64,000 bases of DNA, taken from Choanephora cucurbitarum (Eukaryota > Mucoromycota > Mucoromycetes > Mucorales > Choanephoraceae). This document shows, piece by piece, positions 10,300 through 21,630 of this stretch. The DNA lies in the NCBI GenBank assembly GCA_025331435.1, contig JAIWNI010000041.1, forward strand, positions 62,001 to 126,000. Direction: 5' to 3'. The position numbers and the translations under genes were made by a program. The notes beneath the pieces are model-generated. The model made no database searches. It saw nothing but the letters and a program-made list of their open reading frames with translations, and was not told the origin of the DNA. Each line of letters opens with the position of its first letter. Position 1 is the stretch's first letter.

Positions 10300-10500
10300 G
10301 TCAAATCAGATATGATAGGATAAAGGCAGAGAGCAGAGCGATAGAAAAAAAATCGGTGATGACAGTGATCGATGATTTTTTGTAGCCAATAATAGACAGC
10401 AGGGGAACCAGTTGTAAAGAGTACAGCGAATACCAGTAAATGGGAAACAGAAAGAGTGAGAAAAAAAAGTAGACAACAGCAGGAAAAGAAATGCAGAGAT

Positions 10501-10507
10501 GCTACCA
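10501..10507 (-). other. Primer-binding site core (TGGTAGC)
   Basis: Two bases downstream of the 5' LTR on the minus strand lies TGGTAGCATC. TGGTAGC is complementary to a tRNA 3' end ...GCTACCA, as in eukaryotic initiator tRNA-Met, the primer used by Ty3 and many relatives. The priming tRNA cannot be proved here because no initiator tRNA gene is in the window. Confidence 0.6.
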
Positions 10508-10509
10508 AT

Positions 10510-10893
10510 TGTCAGCTTCACGTGGGTATGGGTGTAAGTGATTCAACTATTACGCCTGTGAAACTGATATATAGTGTGATCACTGTGATTTAAAGATATT
10601 AAAAGATGTTCTTTATTTATATTGATAAATATATGATATTACCTGTGATTTAAAGATATTAAAAGATAAAGACTTGTTAATATCTTTTGATCACAGCCTT
10701 TTTATACTACAACTATAAATGGTCCGGACCGGACCGACGCTGCCGCTTCGCCGGGCTGCTACTGCTAGCCTTAGGCTTAAACTTACGCTTCTTGTTGACA
10801 TTCCAATTGCGTAGAAACGCAGGGATCTCCTCAGTGTTAGCAAAGTCAATAATCGTTTGGTTGCTAAGGCTACCACTATTCGTTGCTATGACA
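10510..10893 (-). repeat. 5' LTR of the Ty3-type element
   Basis: 384 bp, identical to the 3' LTR except one base. It has the same internal 25-bp duplication, the TATAAAAAGG promoter motif near 10696-10706, and a copy of the 60-codon gag-pol tail, which here has no upstream reading frame. It is followed by CATC and, six bases later, by the tRNA-Ser gene. Confidence 0.95.
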
Positions 10894-10903
10894 CATCAAT
10901 TCA

Positions 10904-10985
10904 GTCGCTTTGTCGGAGTGGTTAACGAGCTGGCCTGCTAAGCCAGTGCTCTTTGAGCGCGCAGGTTCGAATCCTGCAGGCGACG
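10904..10985 (+). tRNA. tRNA-Ser (anticodon GCT)
   Basis: 82-nt intronless tRNA. The acceptor stem GTCGCTT pairs with AGGCGAC, with discriminator G. The anticodon arm is CTGGC-CTGCTAA-GCCAG with anticodon GCT (reads AGC/AGT serine codons). It has the long variable arm typical of tRNA-Ser, and T arm GCAGG-TTCGAAT-CCTGC carrying the B box. The 3' flank CTTTATTTTTCTTTTTC supplies the Pol III terminator T-runs. The retrotransposon ends ten bases upstream of its first nucleotide. Confidence 0.95.
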
Positions 10986-13491
10986 CTTTATTTTTCTTTT
11001 TCTTTAATAAACCAGCAGTGCATGTAGCCTGTTTTCAGGTACAAATGTTGTCTTTTTTTGATTTTCAAGTGTTTTGTTTTTGGGTAGTAACTTGTAAAAA
11101 CAAAATTGAATGCTGTTATTGAAAGAGAATATTAGATTGCCAGTAGCTTGATGCTTCTATCTGGGAAAGTGTATGTAATGAGCATTAGGGTCTCAAGTCA
11201 TCCGGTTAAAATCTTAGTAAATAAGAGAGGAAGTTTGGGAATGACAATAGGCTTGAAGCTAACCGATATCAGATACATGAGTAGATAAGAAGGGTTTGCA
11301 ATGAAATAAAAGTAAGGAGCTTGTGTAGTAACAAAGTGAAGTAGAGAGCAAGCGCTGAGATGTAAGACAGATAGAGTGATCAAGTCAAACGTACGAGTAA
11401 GTTACAATGATCCCCTCTTTTTAAGAGTATTCATAGTCTTGAGAAATACATTCTTATAGTGATCATACTCTTAAATTGAGGGACTACTTTAGTTTTATTG
11501 AAAATAAAGCAAGCGTTTTTATGTGCTCTTCAAAATCCATGATAAGCCAGAGTGGTTCTACTAGAGTATTACCTTATTGAGTGAAAAACGAGACAACAAT
11601 AAGAGTATGGAAGCAAGATCAGATGTTAGGACGATTCTGTTGAGACAAGCAAAAAAAAAAAAAGAAAGAATAGAGTAAGAGACAAGAATGGAATTTTGAC
11701 AGCAGTTGAAAAATAGGGTAATACTTACAAGATGCTAGATGGAGCAATATATCATGAGCATCGGGCTCTAGGTCGTCTAACTATAGGTTCATAGAGTAAA
11801 AGGGCCAATACAATGACAGAATAAAGTTACAAGAGACCTTCTAACATAGGATGGTATATGCTCATATACAAGTAGAATAACTCGAGATAGATAAGAGTAG
11901 AAAAGAATCAAAGACAATACACATAAGATGAAACAAGTTGAATTGCAACTAACAATCAAACAGTCCACTTAAAGAGTTGCTATGGCGGCTCAGAGAAAGA
12001 ACAGTTCAATGTAGTCATGGTTTAATTGAAGAGTATGCTTTACTATAAGGATACTTTTCTCAGGAAATCTAAATAAAGCAGCTAGTGTTTGATCATAAGA
12101 GTTTAAAAAGACCTATCCAATGAACTTGACTTACTTTGGCTTAGAAAAGTACAGCCTATAGTCAACTCAGTTTATGATGATGAGGATCTTGATTAGGCGA
12201 AATCTTCTTGAATGTTTGATTTGACCAAAAAAAAGAAAGAGATTTGGTTCTTAATGCACAATGATCTGATCTTTTTTTAATCATATCCTCTATTGATATA
12301 AGCAGCTGTTGATAGCAGGTCAATTCCATGACGCTTATATTGATATAAACAAAGCAACATTAGATAAGAAAAGTAAACATTACTTCCATATGCAACACAT
12401 GACATCTAAGATCCAAGTAAGTCACACAGCATCTCTCCTGCTAAATTGGCATTGATTGTTAGATTAGACTACTTACAAGTATGAGCTTTTGTTTATTTAC
12501 TTTTCTGAGTCTAGACAGAAGCAACTATTTCTGTTGTTCTATCTAGCAAATAGACAGACTCTAATTGAGTATCGAAAGCCATTAAGTAAGGATAATCATC
12601 ACATCCTTTAGTGATGTAACCAGAGAGAGAGAAAAAAAGAAAGAATGCAATACAACGGATTGGAATACCAAGCCAAAATAAGAAAAAAAGGGGGGGGGGG
12701 GGAAAACATCTTGAAACAGAATTGAGCTATTCAATGCATTAGTTTCTGTATACAAGATGTTATTCTCAAGAAGAAGTTACTCTCTTTTGGACTGTACTTA
12801 CATTGGTTTTCTCAACAAATGAACGTTTTCTTAGATCAACAGTGCCTCTGTCAGACAAAACTTGTAAACCAAGGTCATAGTCAATCTATTTGAGAGTAAC
12901 TATGTCTCAAATCAAATTACTATGTTAGTGTGTGATTCTCATTCTAGAAAAGAAAAAATATTTAAATTGAACATCTACTTTTAAATCAAACAACTCTTAA
13001 ATCCAATAAAACTATATATGCCAATCAGGTTTAAAACATCAATCATTTGAGACATAACCAAAGAACTTCTATCAGCAAAACAATAACTGATACTTGTTTA
13101 AAGAGATCATTTGGCTAAATACATACTCAGTTGAATTTACTGCTATTCAATGCATTCTCCATAAAAGTGATTCATTCTTTCTGTGATAAACAATAAGATG
13201 TTTCAGCCTCACTAAATAGCCACAGTAAATAACATCATCCCTCTAAAAGCTTGGTATGACCATGACAAAATAATATTGACGTCTACTTCCAATGTATTTC
13301 GTCATCTTTTTTAATAACTTCAGGTACAAAAATAGAGTAAAATGACGCAATGAAGAAAGTGTCAAAAAATAAAGAAAAAAAAAATGCTATATTTTATTAA
13401 CAAAAAAGAAACAATAAAGGGCGTATTATGTATATAAAGAGGGAGAGTAGGGGGGTTATATATGTACGTATAAATAAGTAGCTTTTTTTTT
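10986..13491. other. 2.5-kb gene-free interval
   Basis: No open frame with recognisable protein similarity on either strand and no second tRNA. The sequence is AT-rich with scattered homopolymers, including A7 followed by a 13-base G run (12690-12702). The right end is the 3' UTR of the kinase gene. A non-coding RNA cannot be excluded. Confidence 0.5.
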
Positions 13492-14646
13492 TTACAGCCA
13501 CCATGATTCTTCTTCACCATTGTGGACAAACATTTCAGTTTCTTCATCATCGTCATAATGAGATGCTTCAGGAGATGTACATGGATCATAATCAGATTTG
13601 CGAGCCAATTCTTCATCTTCTTCAACCATATCAGACCAAGATGAACCATTGCCACCACTAAAGAAGGCAGAATCGAATGAGTTGGCATCGGTATGCTTGC
13701 TGGTGACAGTGGGAATAGTGAGTGGTGATTCCTTTTGTTGAGTTTCATACAGATGATCTAAAGCCAAGAACTGGTCTTTCATCTCAACAATAGAGGGACG
13801 ATCAGCACCATCAGAGGCCAAGACAGACACCAAGAGTTGATAGGCACCAGAAGAGAGTTCAGGGAACAACTGTTGCTTGAGCATGGTAGGGTTGCGCTTG
13901 AATTCAACATAGGCAGAGTCAGCAGTCGAGGCTTCTTGCCAAGGGTTACGACCAAACATCAAGGCCAACAACAGGATACCAAGAGACCAGGTATCGGAGG
14001 CAGCAGCATCATAGGGAACTAACTCTTGTTTGTCTTCATCAAAGAAATGTTCAGGAGCCAGATAGGAAGTAGAACCACAGCCAAACTCCATGGAGTATCG
14101 TTCACGCGTAGCCAAGCCAAAGTCAGCTACCTTACAGGTCAATTCATCTTCATCTTCTTCATCTTCACATTTCAACAGGACATTTTCGAGTTTGATATCA
14201 CGGTGATAGACACCTGTGGCATGCATACTTTCAACACCGTCCAAGATTTGACTGAAGAGTTTCTTGACCACATGTTCTTCACGAATAGGGTTGATGTCTT
14301 GATCTCGAATGACAAAATCAAAGAGGTCGCCTTGATCACAGAGTTCCATGACCATATAGATGAATTCATTGTCTTGAATGACACGGTGAAGAGCCAGCAG
14401 GTTGGGATGTTGAAGGGATGATTGAATATCGATTTCGAGTTGTTGAAGTTGAAGTTGTTGAAGGTCAAGGCCTGATTTAGGTAAGATCTTGACAGCGACA
14501 TAAGAGTTATCTTGAGTGGACTGACCCAAGAAAAGGCAGCCATAGGCACCATGACCAAGGGATTCAAGCAGTTGGAATTCGTCGCCAATGATCTTATCGA
14601 CCATGGAAGTAGAGAGTTGTGACCAATAAGTGTCTTGAGCAATCAT
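13492..14646 (-). CDS. Ran1/Ksp1-like Ser/Thr protein kinase
   Basis: 384-residue intronless kinase. It has the Gly loop GHGAYG (31-36), ATP-binding Lys in VAVKIL (53), catalytic loop YHRDIKLEN (147-155), metal-binding DFG (175-177), activation-segment STSYLAPE (192-199) and SDTWSLGILLLALMFGRNPW. The last motif and the YHRDIKLENVLL form resemble the fungal Ran1/Pat1, Ksp1 and Vhs1 group, which acts in nutrient signalling, meiosis and growth. The C-terminal ~90 residues after the kinase fold are acidic and Ser-rich (EEDEEL, DDDEETEMF), probably disordered. The start at 14646 (MIAQDTYW) was preferred over an upstream in-frame Met at 14745, which would add a hydrophobic leader unlike cytosolic kinases. 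The exact orthologue is uncertain. Confidence 0.9.
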   Translation of the reverse strand: MIAQDTYWSQLSTSMVDKIIGDEFQLLESLGHGAYGCLFLGQSTQDNSYVAVKILPKSGLDLQQLQLQQLEIDIQSSLQHPNLLALHRVIQDNEFIYMVMELCDQGDLFDFVIRDQDINPIREEHVVKKLFSQILDGVESMHATGVYHRDIKLENVLLKCEDEEDEDELTCKVADFGLATRERYSMEFGCGSTSYLAPEHFFDEDKQELVPYDAAASDTWSLGILLLALMFGRNPWQEASTADSAYVEFKRNPTMLKQQLFPELSSGAYQLLVSVLASDGADRPSIVEMKDQFLALDHLYETQQKESPLTIPTVTSKHTDANSFDSAFFSGGNGSSWSDMVEEDEELARKSDYDPCTSPEASHYDDDEETEMFVHNGEEESWWL

Positions 14647-15875
14647 TAGATTTTTTTGTTTGTTTGTACAGGTAAATAGAAAGAAGATAGATAATAATAG
14701 TTTTGGAGTGTAGTTTATAGAGTTGATCAAGTCGAATAATGCCAAAGGGCTGGATGTCGAGATTTAAATGAGTTTAACATAGTTATTGAGAAAAAGGAAA
14801 AACCAAAGATTGGAATTCGGATTGTTGTAGATGAGTCGAATAAGATGGGGGGAAATTACAGTTATTGCCTTAAGAAAGCAAAAAAGAAGATTTAGCAGTA
14901 CATGTTGACTATAAAATAGATTAAAATAAGATAAAAGCAAGATAGATAGAAAGTTTAAAGTTGGAAGAAAAGATAGAAAATAAGGCGAGATATTTATAAT
15001 GATTTCGATGAAATTATTTTTCCATTTTTTCTCGTGCTTTCTTTGTCTCCTGATTGGTGAGCAAAAGTTGATATGACGAAATTCTTTATTTAGAAATAAA
15101 TTTGTATCATCTTTATGGGCGAACATCGGATGAGTGTGTGTGTGTGTAATACTCTCTCTCTCTTTTTAATTCTTTGATTGGTGGTTATCATTATATTATT
15201 TAGACACTAAATAGCGTGGGTATAGTTGCATTTTTAAGAGTGGACGATAGTAAACCATTAATAATATAAGGGAGCGGCTCTTATTTAACCCCATCGTAGT
15301 TGGATCTGATTGGTTAGAAAGGGTATTTGCGTGCCATTTATTCCAGATGACTCAAAAAACAACATAAAGTGGCTAGAAATTTTTCTAAAAAAAAAATCGG
15401 CTCTTGAATCATACCTTAGTTAGTATGAGTAAATTCATCTTCTCTAAAAGTTCAGCTTAAGAAACAAAAGAGAGAGATGGTAAAGTGGCGTGGTTTATTT
15501 AAAAGTTATCTAGAATGTTTAAACGCCACCTCCTGTTAACTTATCATTTAATTAGTTTTTTTTTTTTTGGGGCCAAAAGGAAAATCCATAAAGCGGAAAT
15601 CAATTTATAATGTCAGCCAAAGACGAAATTTTGTCACGGGAATTTGTCGAAAATCTGCTGCATAAATTAGTTTTCCCTTTTTTGAGTCATATTTTAGATT
15701 GGCACTCTCTCTCATTAGAAAAAAGTTCTAGAAGAAACAATACTCTCTAAAATCTTTCTTTCTTATAATGTAGTCTATTCGTGAGAATACTTGATTTGAT
15801 TGGTTCAAATTAGTTTCATTGGGTATCAAGTGATATCACATAGTATATTATGCTTTCATGTGGTACAAAGATAAT
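14647..15875. other. Intergenic region, kinase promoter and PLD 3' flank
   Basis: No convincing gene; a 120-codon minus-strand frame at 14764-15126 is low in complexity and lacks similarity. It contains a (GT)n(CT)n run near 15133-15163, a poly-T tract near 15560 and AT-rich DNA. Confidence 0.4.
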
Positions 15876-18800
15876 TTATGTGAATATAATCATAGGCGTC
15901 ACAGTTTCACGAATCAGAGAACCAAGCATGTTTTCATCTTTAAGGTAATCAAAGGGAAACTGGACTAGATGACCACGTATCTTCTCTAGTCGTTGTCGAA
16001 TATCTCTTCCATGCAATTCAGGATTGGCTACATGGCCATGCGGTACCTTGTTTGGATCAGGCAGGAATCGACGGTGTTGTTCGAATGTATGGACAGTATC
16101 ATCAGGCACACAGCGAAAGAGATCTCGATAGATCAGGGTATTGTTTCTAGCCGTCGTATTCCAGAGACCTTGATGACAGTAGAGTGGATCAAGTACTTTG
16201 GCTTCTTTAAGGTCGACTGTTTCGTCTAAAAGTGAATCCCAGTCATGATCCAAGAGACCCAAGTGTTCTTTAAAGAGTTGCATGCGTAGTGTATGGGCAA
16301 ACTTGGCTGCTTTGTATTCCTTACCATCCATATAAGAAGGAACCATCTCTGTATCCTCAATCAACATGGCTATCTCTGAATCTCGATTGCCTAATTGAGA
16401 TCGATCATTGATGTTGGCTAATTCCATAAAAGGTAAGTAAACAACGTTTGACACATCTCCTTTAATTTACCTGAGCCCACAAGCACTATACGATCATCTA
16501 CAATCAGCAGTTTATCATGGATATAGATGAGTTCACTGACATATTCAGTACGATCATCTTCCCACATGGAATCATCTGAAGAACGATGAACAGGCATCTT
16601 CTGTTTATCAGTCGGTGTCAGTTTATCCCAGTTACGTAGACTGTACCAGCCAATATAATCTGAGGGTTCAATGCCTGCTTCCTTTAGTTTCTCAACAATC
16701 GAATGACCACCTCTTGAGATAGTGATATATTGGAAATGCATGACATTGCGTGCAGCAGAAGCATCTGTGGTAGCCAAATCACCTTCAAAGGCAGGAATCA
16801 ATGGAATCAACACAAACACCTTGTAGTTCTCTCCAGCCGCATGAGCACGCTTAATACGTTCTACAATGGCTTGAGCAATCTTGTTTCTTAACAGTCTATC
16901 TTGTGTCGTTGAACTGACTTTGTTGAACATAAGTAAAAAAAAAAAAAAAGTTATCTTAGAATAGCATTCACTTACTAAAGAATTGGTTTTCAATATAGAT
17001 GAAATGCTTGGATTTACTGATACATTCCATATAAGCATTATAGATCGAGTGTTCACGTTCAATGCCTGAACTCCATTGAGCAGAACTACGCAAGAGTTGT
17101 ACTCGACAGGTACCCTTAAAGGAAGACTCATCTCGAGCAGCCACATATTCACCTTTGGGCATCAAAAAGGGTACAGTCGGTCGATGCATCCCTTTGCTTG
17201 CTTTCAGGAAATTCCAGCGTTGAATGAAATGTCTAGCCACATCACGCGCAATAGGTCCTACCATGCCTACTGTCATATCATGCCATGGCATACGTGGTGC
17301 CATGTTCTTGTCGACCAGTGTAGTATCATATTGAGCCACATTCATGAAATCCTTGATACGAGGATTGGAATAGTCTTGACCAGGGAAGATTTCATCTGTA
17401 TGACCTTTAGCAGGATAATCTGTAATACAATGTTGATGTGTATCATAGCGACTAAAAGAAGGCGTGAGTTACATGTCAGATGATCTGCTGACTATCATTA
17501 CCCCCAACATAAATCAAGACCACCTAAAAAGGCCATTCGATTGTCCACAATCACAATCTTTTCATGATGTGACCAAAAAAGGACATTGTTGTCAATGGAT
17601 CGATGATCAGGATGTCTGACAACTAAATAATCACTGTTTAGATCCATCCATTCAACAATAATTTTTTTTTACCTATAATGTTTTTATGTAGACTTTGTAA
17701 CCATGATTTTGTATGAGCTGAATTGATCGTCAAGGCAACAGCCATTTCCTTATAGACAATAATGTAAATCTTGACACCTTCTTCAGCCTTCTTTTTCAAT
17801 AGCCGATCAATTCTGAATTCTGGATTCTTTTCTGGAGGTCTTCGAAGATACTACTTTAGAAGATGAGTTTCCATCTTATAGATAGATAGATAGACACATT
17901 ACCAATTCAGGCGATAACCACCAATCCATAATATAGATTTCTGATTTAGCAGACAAGATAGCTTCAGCCACTGCATTGAAATGATGTTCCCCATCCACAA
18001 ACCATCTGATATTGGCATTATGTCGAATAGGCGCAAATGAACCAAACCGATGATTCTTGACCCAGGGACTGTTGGCCAAGACACGATCAATCGACTCTCG
18101 CCAATCCTCAATCTCACGTCGACTACCCTTGAGTTCGATCCGACGAAACTTGTTTTCCATGACAATATGATGATGGTATTTGCCCAAGATGCCTGGTTTC
18201 TTGTTGCTGACATACAATGATTTGTCAAACAAGAACACACCATTGATCTCACGGGAAGCAATGCCCGAAATGAAAGCCATATACGAATCTCTCAAAAGCA
18301 CCCATTGCGTATTCCAAAGATGCGGTTTCCATACATGACAGAGACGAGGGACCACAAAATTGACCTTGTGTTCCAAAAAGCCCTCTTTACCCTTCCACCC
18401 CATGTCCTCCACAATACTGGCTGCTGAGATCTCAAAGAATTCACAGAGGTCGTAATTGGCTCGCATATGGGCACGTATTAAGAGTTGTTTGAGGTATTTG
18501 GTCAATGCCTTGCGTCGCTTCAGTGCAATCTGGTATCGTTCATGATCCTCTCCACGCTCTGGATCCATTCCAATTGTGCCCTTGGCTGAATTGAGCCAGG
18601 ATTCAAGTTGGCTAGGGAAACTGGGTGGGCTGGGGACTGAATCACTGATGCTGGATTTGATCTTGAGGGTATAATGAAGACTGACGAAATCGGCAATGGT
18701 CCGTTTGATGACCCATTTGAGATCACCGTACTGGAGTTCGATCCGAAAGACCCATTGGTTGATTCCTTGTGTCGATAAGGCAGAGTCTGTGATGGCCACA

Positions 18801-19595
18801 TGCAGGAAGGGAAGTAGGACAGGAGGCTATAGAAAAATGAGTCTACAACTGTACATAGATATACTGAGAAACAATGCAATACAGGATGGTTACCCAAGGA
18901 TCACCATGTTGATCTTTTGAAAGAGCAATAAAGACTGGATCAAACAAGGCTGGATAGAAAGGCACCAATGAGGATGGAAGGCTATCTGATTTCGTATGAG
19001 GCAGTGTCTGTAGATTGGTAATCAGCCGTACTTTATCCAACGTCTTTCCCCACTGTGATCTCACTTTGCCATCCATACTGGGTTCTGAAGGTGCATTCAG
19101 AGGTGTGTGGGTGTGACTGCTCTCATGATCATGATCATGAAGACTGGATGCATCTTGAGACGTTGTCGGAGTTTCGGTTGATTTAAAGGGATTGACAAAA
19201 TAGTTATCCTGTTGGTGTTTATCTTGAGGTGGCATCATGATGTCACTCTCTTGTTCTGTTGTTTCCTCCTGTTGGTGCAATTCATCGGTATCTGGTAGTT
19301 CATCTTCCTCTAAGCCCTTCATCTCATGCTCGTCTTCTTCAGAGGTATCTCGCTTAAGATGACTGTGTCGATTAGGCATACGTTTCAGTACTTTCTGCCA
19401 TTGTAGCTTAGGATCGAAATCAGAGAATGGTCGTGGTTGAACATAGGGTCGGCGACTCTCTGGTGATTCTGGTGACATAAGTTGGTGGTCATAGGAAGAG
19501 TGGTGTTTGGAGGGATGAATTCGAAGTTCTGGTGGGCGAATTGGATCTTGTTTCTCTGCAAAATAATCTGCTGTATCAGCAATTGGATTGGACAT
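15876..19595 (-). CDS. Phospholipase D (PX-PH type, PLD1/Spo14-like)
   Basis: Seven exons: 18894-19595, 17903-18826, 17673-17850, 17502-17622, 16976-17451, 16471-16917 and 15876-16417. These give 1129 residues in continuous frame, with six introns of 50-67 bp. The acidic disordered N-terminus (~230 residues) is followed by a PX domain (from PPVLLPFLHVAITD), a PH domain, and two catalytic HKD motifs, HHEKIVIVD (~620) and IHDKLLIVDD (~930). IENQF and the GSGAN(I)NDRSQLGNRDSE block match the eukaryotic PLD1/Spo14 family. The enzyme hydrolyses phosphatidylcholine to phosphatidic acid and choline at membranes, with roles in secretion and sporulation. PX and PH suggest phosphoinositide-dependent targeting. 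The start is the first ATG (MSNPIAD). The last intron acceptor is preceded by a 15-T tract in the 16918-16975 intron. Length is near that of other fungal PLD1 proteins. Confidence 0.93.
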
Positions 19596-20840
19596 TTCAA
19601 TTATACACACACACCACTATGAAAGAAAAGAAAAAAAAAAGAGAGAAAAGAGAAGAGAGAAAAAACGCAAAAACGGTATTTTTTTTTGTTCGGAGAACTT
19701 TGGATATTGTTCCTCAGATGTGGTACTCCGCGTTTTTTTTTATTAAAGAGGTCACCAGGCTTTTAATATTGTAAATGTTGCTTTTTGATTCAACATATGA
19801 GCTGATTTCTAACGAACCGGGTTACTCTCACAGAACGTACTGATTTTGTCGAATGCACCCATGCAATCAAATCAATGATATTTAGATAGAACAAACTCAA
19901 AATGATGTGGTTGTTTGTACTGCTTGTAATGAGCCTGACCACTCTCGACGAAATCCCTTTTGCAGAATGAATCCTCAACTTATGGAAAAGATGAGCAACC
20001 TTCTGCTGTGTGTGGAATGGAAGGTCATTTAAGACGCACCTCTCCATACTTAGAACACGAGAAATGCTGTGCCTTCTATGAGATTGGATGGTGGTTCACT
20101 AAGTTGTGTTTGCGATCGTTGTGGTGCTTTCCTTGCTAAACAAAACATTCAACGTGGGACAATCAAATTATTCATTTCTGTTTATACACATGTATGAGTG
20201 AGAATGATCAAATCTGGCTGCCTATCTTCAAGTACTCTTTTTTTTTTGCAATTCATGGTCATCTTGTACCAAAAGACTCTACAATTGAGAAATCAAGTTT
20301 ATACAAGCTTCAAGACTGACATCCGATTCATTTATGATTACAAAGAAATCAGAATTCGACATTGGTGTAAATTATTAATTCGAGACAAAATTATATTAGG
20401 GAAGTTGATATCATGCCCTGTATGGACTATTCAGTTATACCACAAAGATCTGATATCAGGTCAAAGTGAATAGGTTTATTATTTAAAAAGCATTAAAATG
20501 TGGCTACAACATCTTTGAAGAATGTATAAGAGTTTTCTATTTTAATGTGACATTCTCACTCTATAAGAAAGGAAACTAGGAATTGTACGCTATAAGAATG
20601 ATATTTTGTTATAAAAGAGGTTCCTTTGACAACATTATCATTGAATAGAAAGCATGATATAAGTTTAAAGATTGTATATTGTGAAGAGAGGGAGGGGGGA
20701 TGATTTCAAGGTAACATGATCTTTCTTATAAGGATTTATACAATAAAGAACTGTGATTTAACTTAATTCATAAGGCCCTGTTTATGATGAATCCGCAGCC
20801 CAAAAAAGAAATTCACTAAGTTATGTAAAAGAAAATGATT
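19596..20840 (+). other. Spacer with a possible decayed zinc-knuckle gene remnant
   Basis: Plus strand around 19900-20190 contains short, stop-interrupted stretches with paired cysteines (CTACNEPDHSRRNPFC, then CVCDRCGAFL), suggesting a dead transposon- or host-derived gene. No intact frame is present. The rest is AT-rich. The right part holds the eL19 3' UTR (AATAAA-type motifs near 20830 on the minus strand). Confidence 0.3.
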
Positions 20841-21448
20841 TTATTGAGATTCAGTCTTTTCAGCCTTTTTGTTGGCACGACGTTCACGAAGAGCCTTATT
20901 CTTGGCACGAAGGACTTCAGCTTGTTCAGCAAGGGTCTTGGCACGAACCTTTTCAGCCTTAGCCTTATGAATGTGTTCCATCAAGACACGCTTGTTCTTG
21001 AAACCATTACCCTTAGACTTGAGGTAAAGAGAGTGGTAAAGGTGCTTATCGATCTTACCAGCTTCTCTGTACTTGGCAAGCAAACGACGAAGGACACGCA
21101 TACGACGCATCCAGATAACTTGAGTACGCATACGGGCATCAGCAGTACCCTTTCTCTTACCATAACCCATATGACGACCATTACGCTTGGCAGCAGCACG
21201 TTCAAGGACACGGAAACGAGATTGAGAGATTTCAGGCTTACGGATGATCAAACCATCCTTGACAAGCTTACGGATGTTGGCACGAGAGTTGGCATTGGCA
21301 ATTTCATTGACTTCATTAGGGTCTAACCAGATTTTACGTTGACCACACTTGAGGACAGAGGCAGCAAGACGTTTTTGAACAAGAAGACTGACCCTATTCA
21401 GTCCGGTCAATAGATCAGTCCGGCAAAAATTAAAAAAAAAACTTACAT
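20841..21448 (-). CDS. RPL19: 60S ribosomal protein eL19
   Basis: 184 residues from two exons, AT (21447-21448) and 20841-21393, with a 53-bp intron (21394-21446). The intron separates the first two bases of the start codon from the third: ...ATCAT|GTAAGT...GAATAG|GGTCAGT gives Met-Val-Ser. Motifs [45 protein letters not shown] and the Lys/Arg/Ala-rich C-terminal helix identify eL19, a large-subunit protein. Codon use is strongly biased, as in highly expressed genes. The 182-bp spacer to the next stop contains two inverted CCAAT boxes (ATTGG at 21547-21551 and 21625-21629). The intron carries two CCGGAC repeats. Confidence 0.95.
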
Positions 21449-21630
21449 GATAAATGAGAGAGAAAGAGAATGTATGGATTCCAAAAAAAAAAAGGAGGAC
21501 AAATTACATTTAAAATAAGCACAGAATTGCTACTTCTGATGCTCTGATTGGTTCAACTCTACCCTCTCATTTATACTCCGCTCATCCACCATCCGATTGA
21601 ATCCATCATCCATCCATCCATCTGATTGGC

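Larger units (their letters stand above)
3941..10893 (-). mobile_element. Complete Ty3/gypsy-type LTR retrotransposon
   Basis: Element of 6953 bp in minus orientation. Two 384-bp LTRs (3941-4324 and 10510-10893) start TGTC and end GACA and differ at one position (g at 4069, a at 10638). They enclose a single gag-pol frame. The flanks are CATC at 3937-3940 and CATC at 10894-10897, read as a 4-bp target duplication. A primer-binding site follows the 5' LTR and a polypurine tract precedes the 3' LTR. Near-identical LTRs and an unbroken frame mean a recent insertion that could still be active. The order protease, RT, RNase H, integrase places it in the Ty3/gypsy group. I see a GPY/F module but no chromodomain. 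The 5' LTR faces the adjacent tRNA-Ser gene. Confidence 0.95.

Noticed and set aside
11750..11830. tRNA-like B-box (GGTTCATAG) near 11786
   Set aside because: No matching acceptor or anticodon stems could be folded around it.
14764..15126. 120-codon minus-strand frame upstream of the kinase
   Set aside because: Low complexity, no similarity, and overlaps promoter-like AT/CT DNA.
20835..21326. 163-codon plus-strand frame over eL19
   Set aside because: Antisense shadow of eL19.
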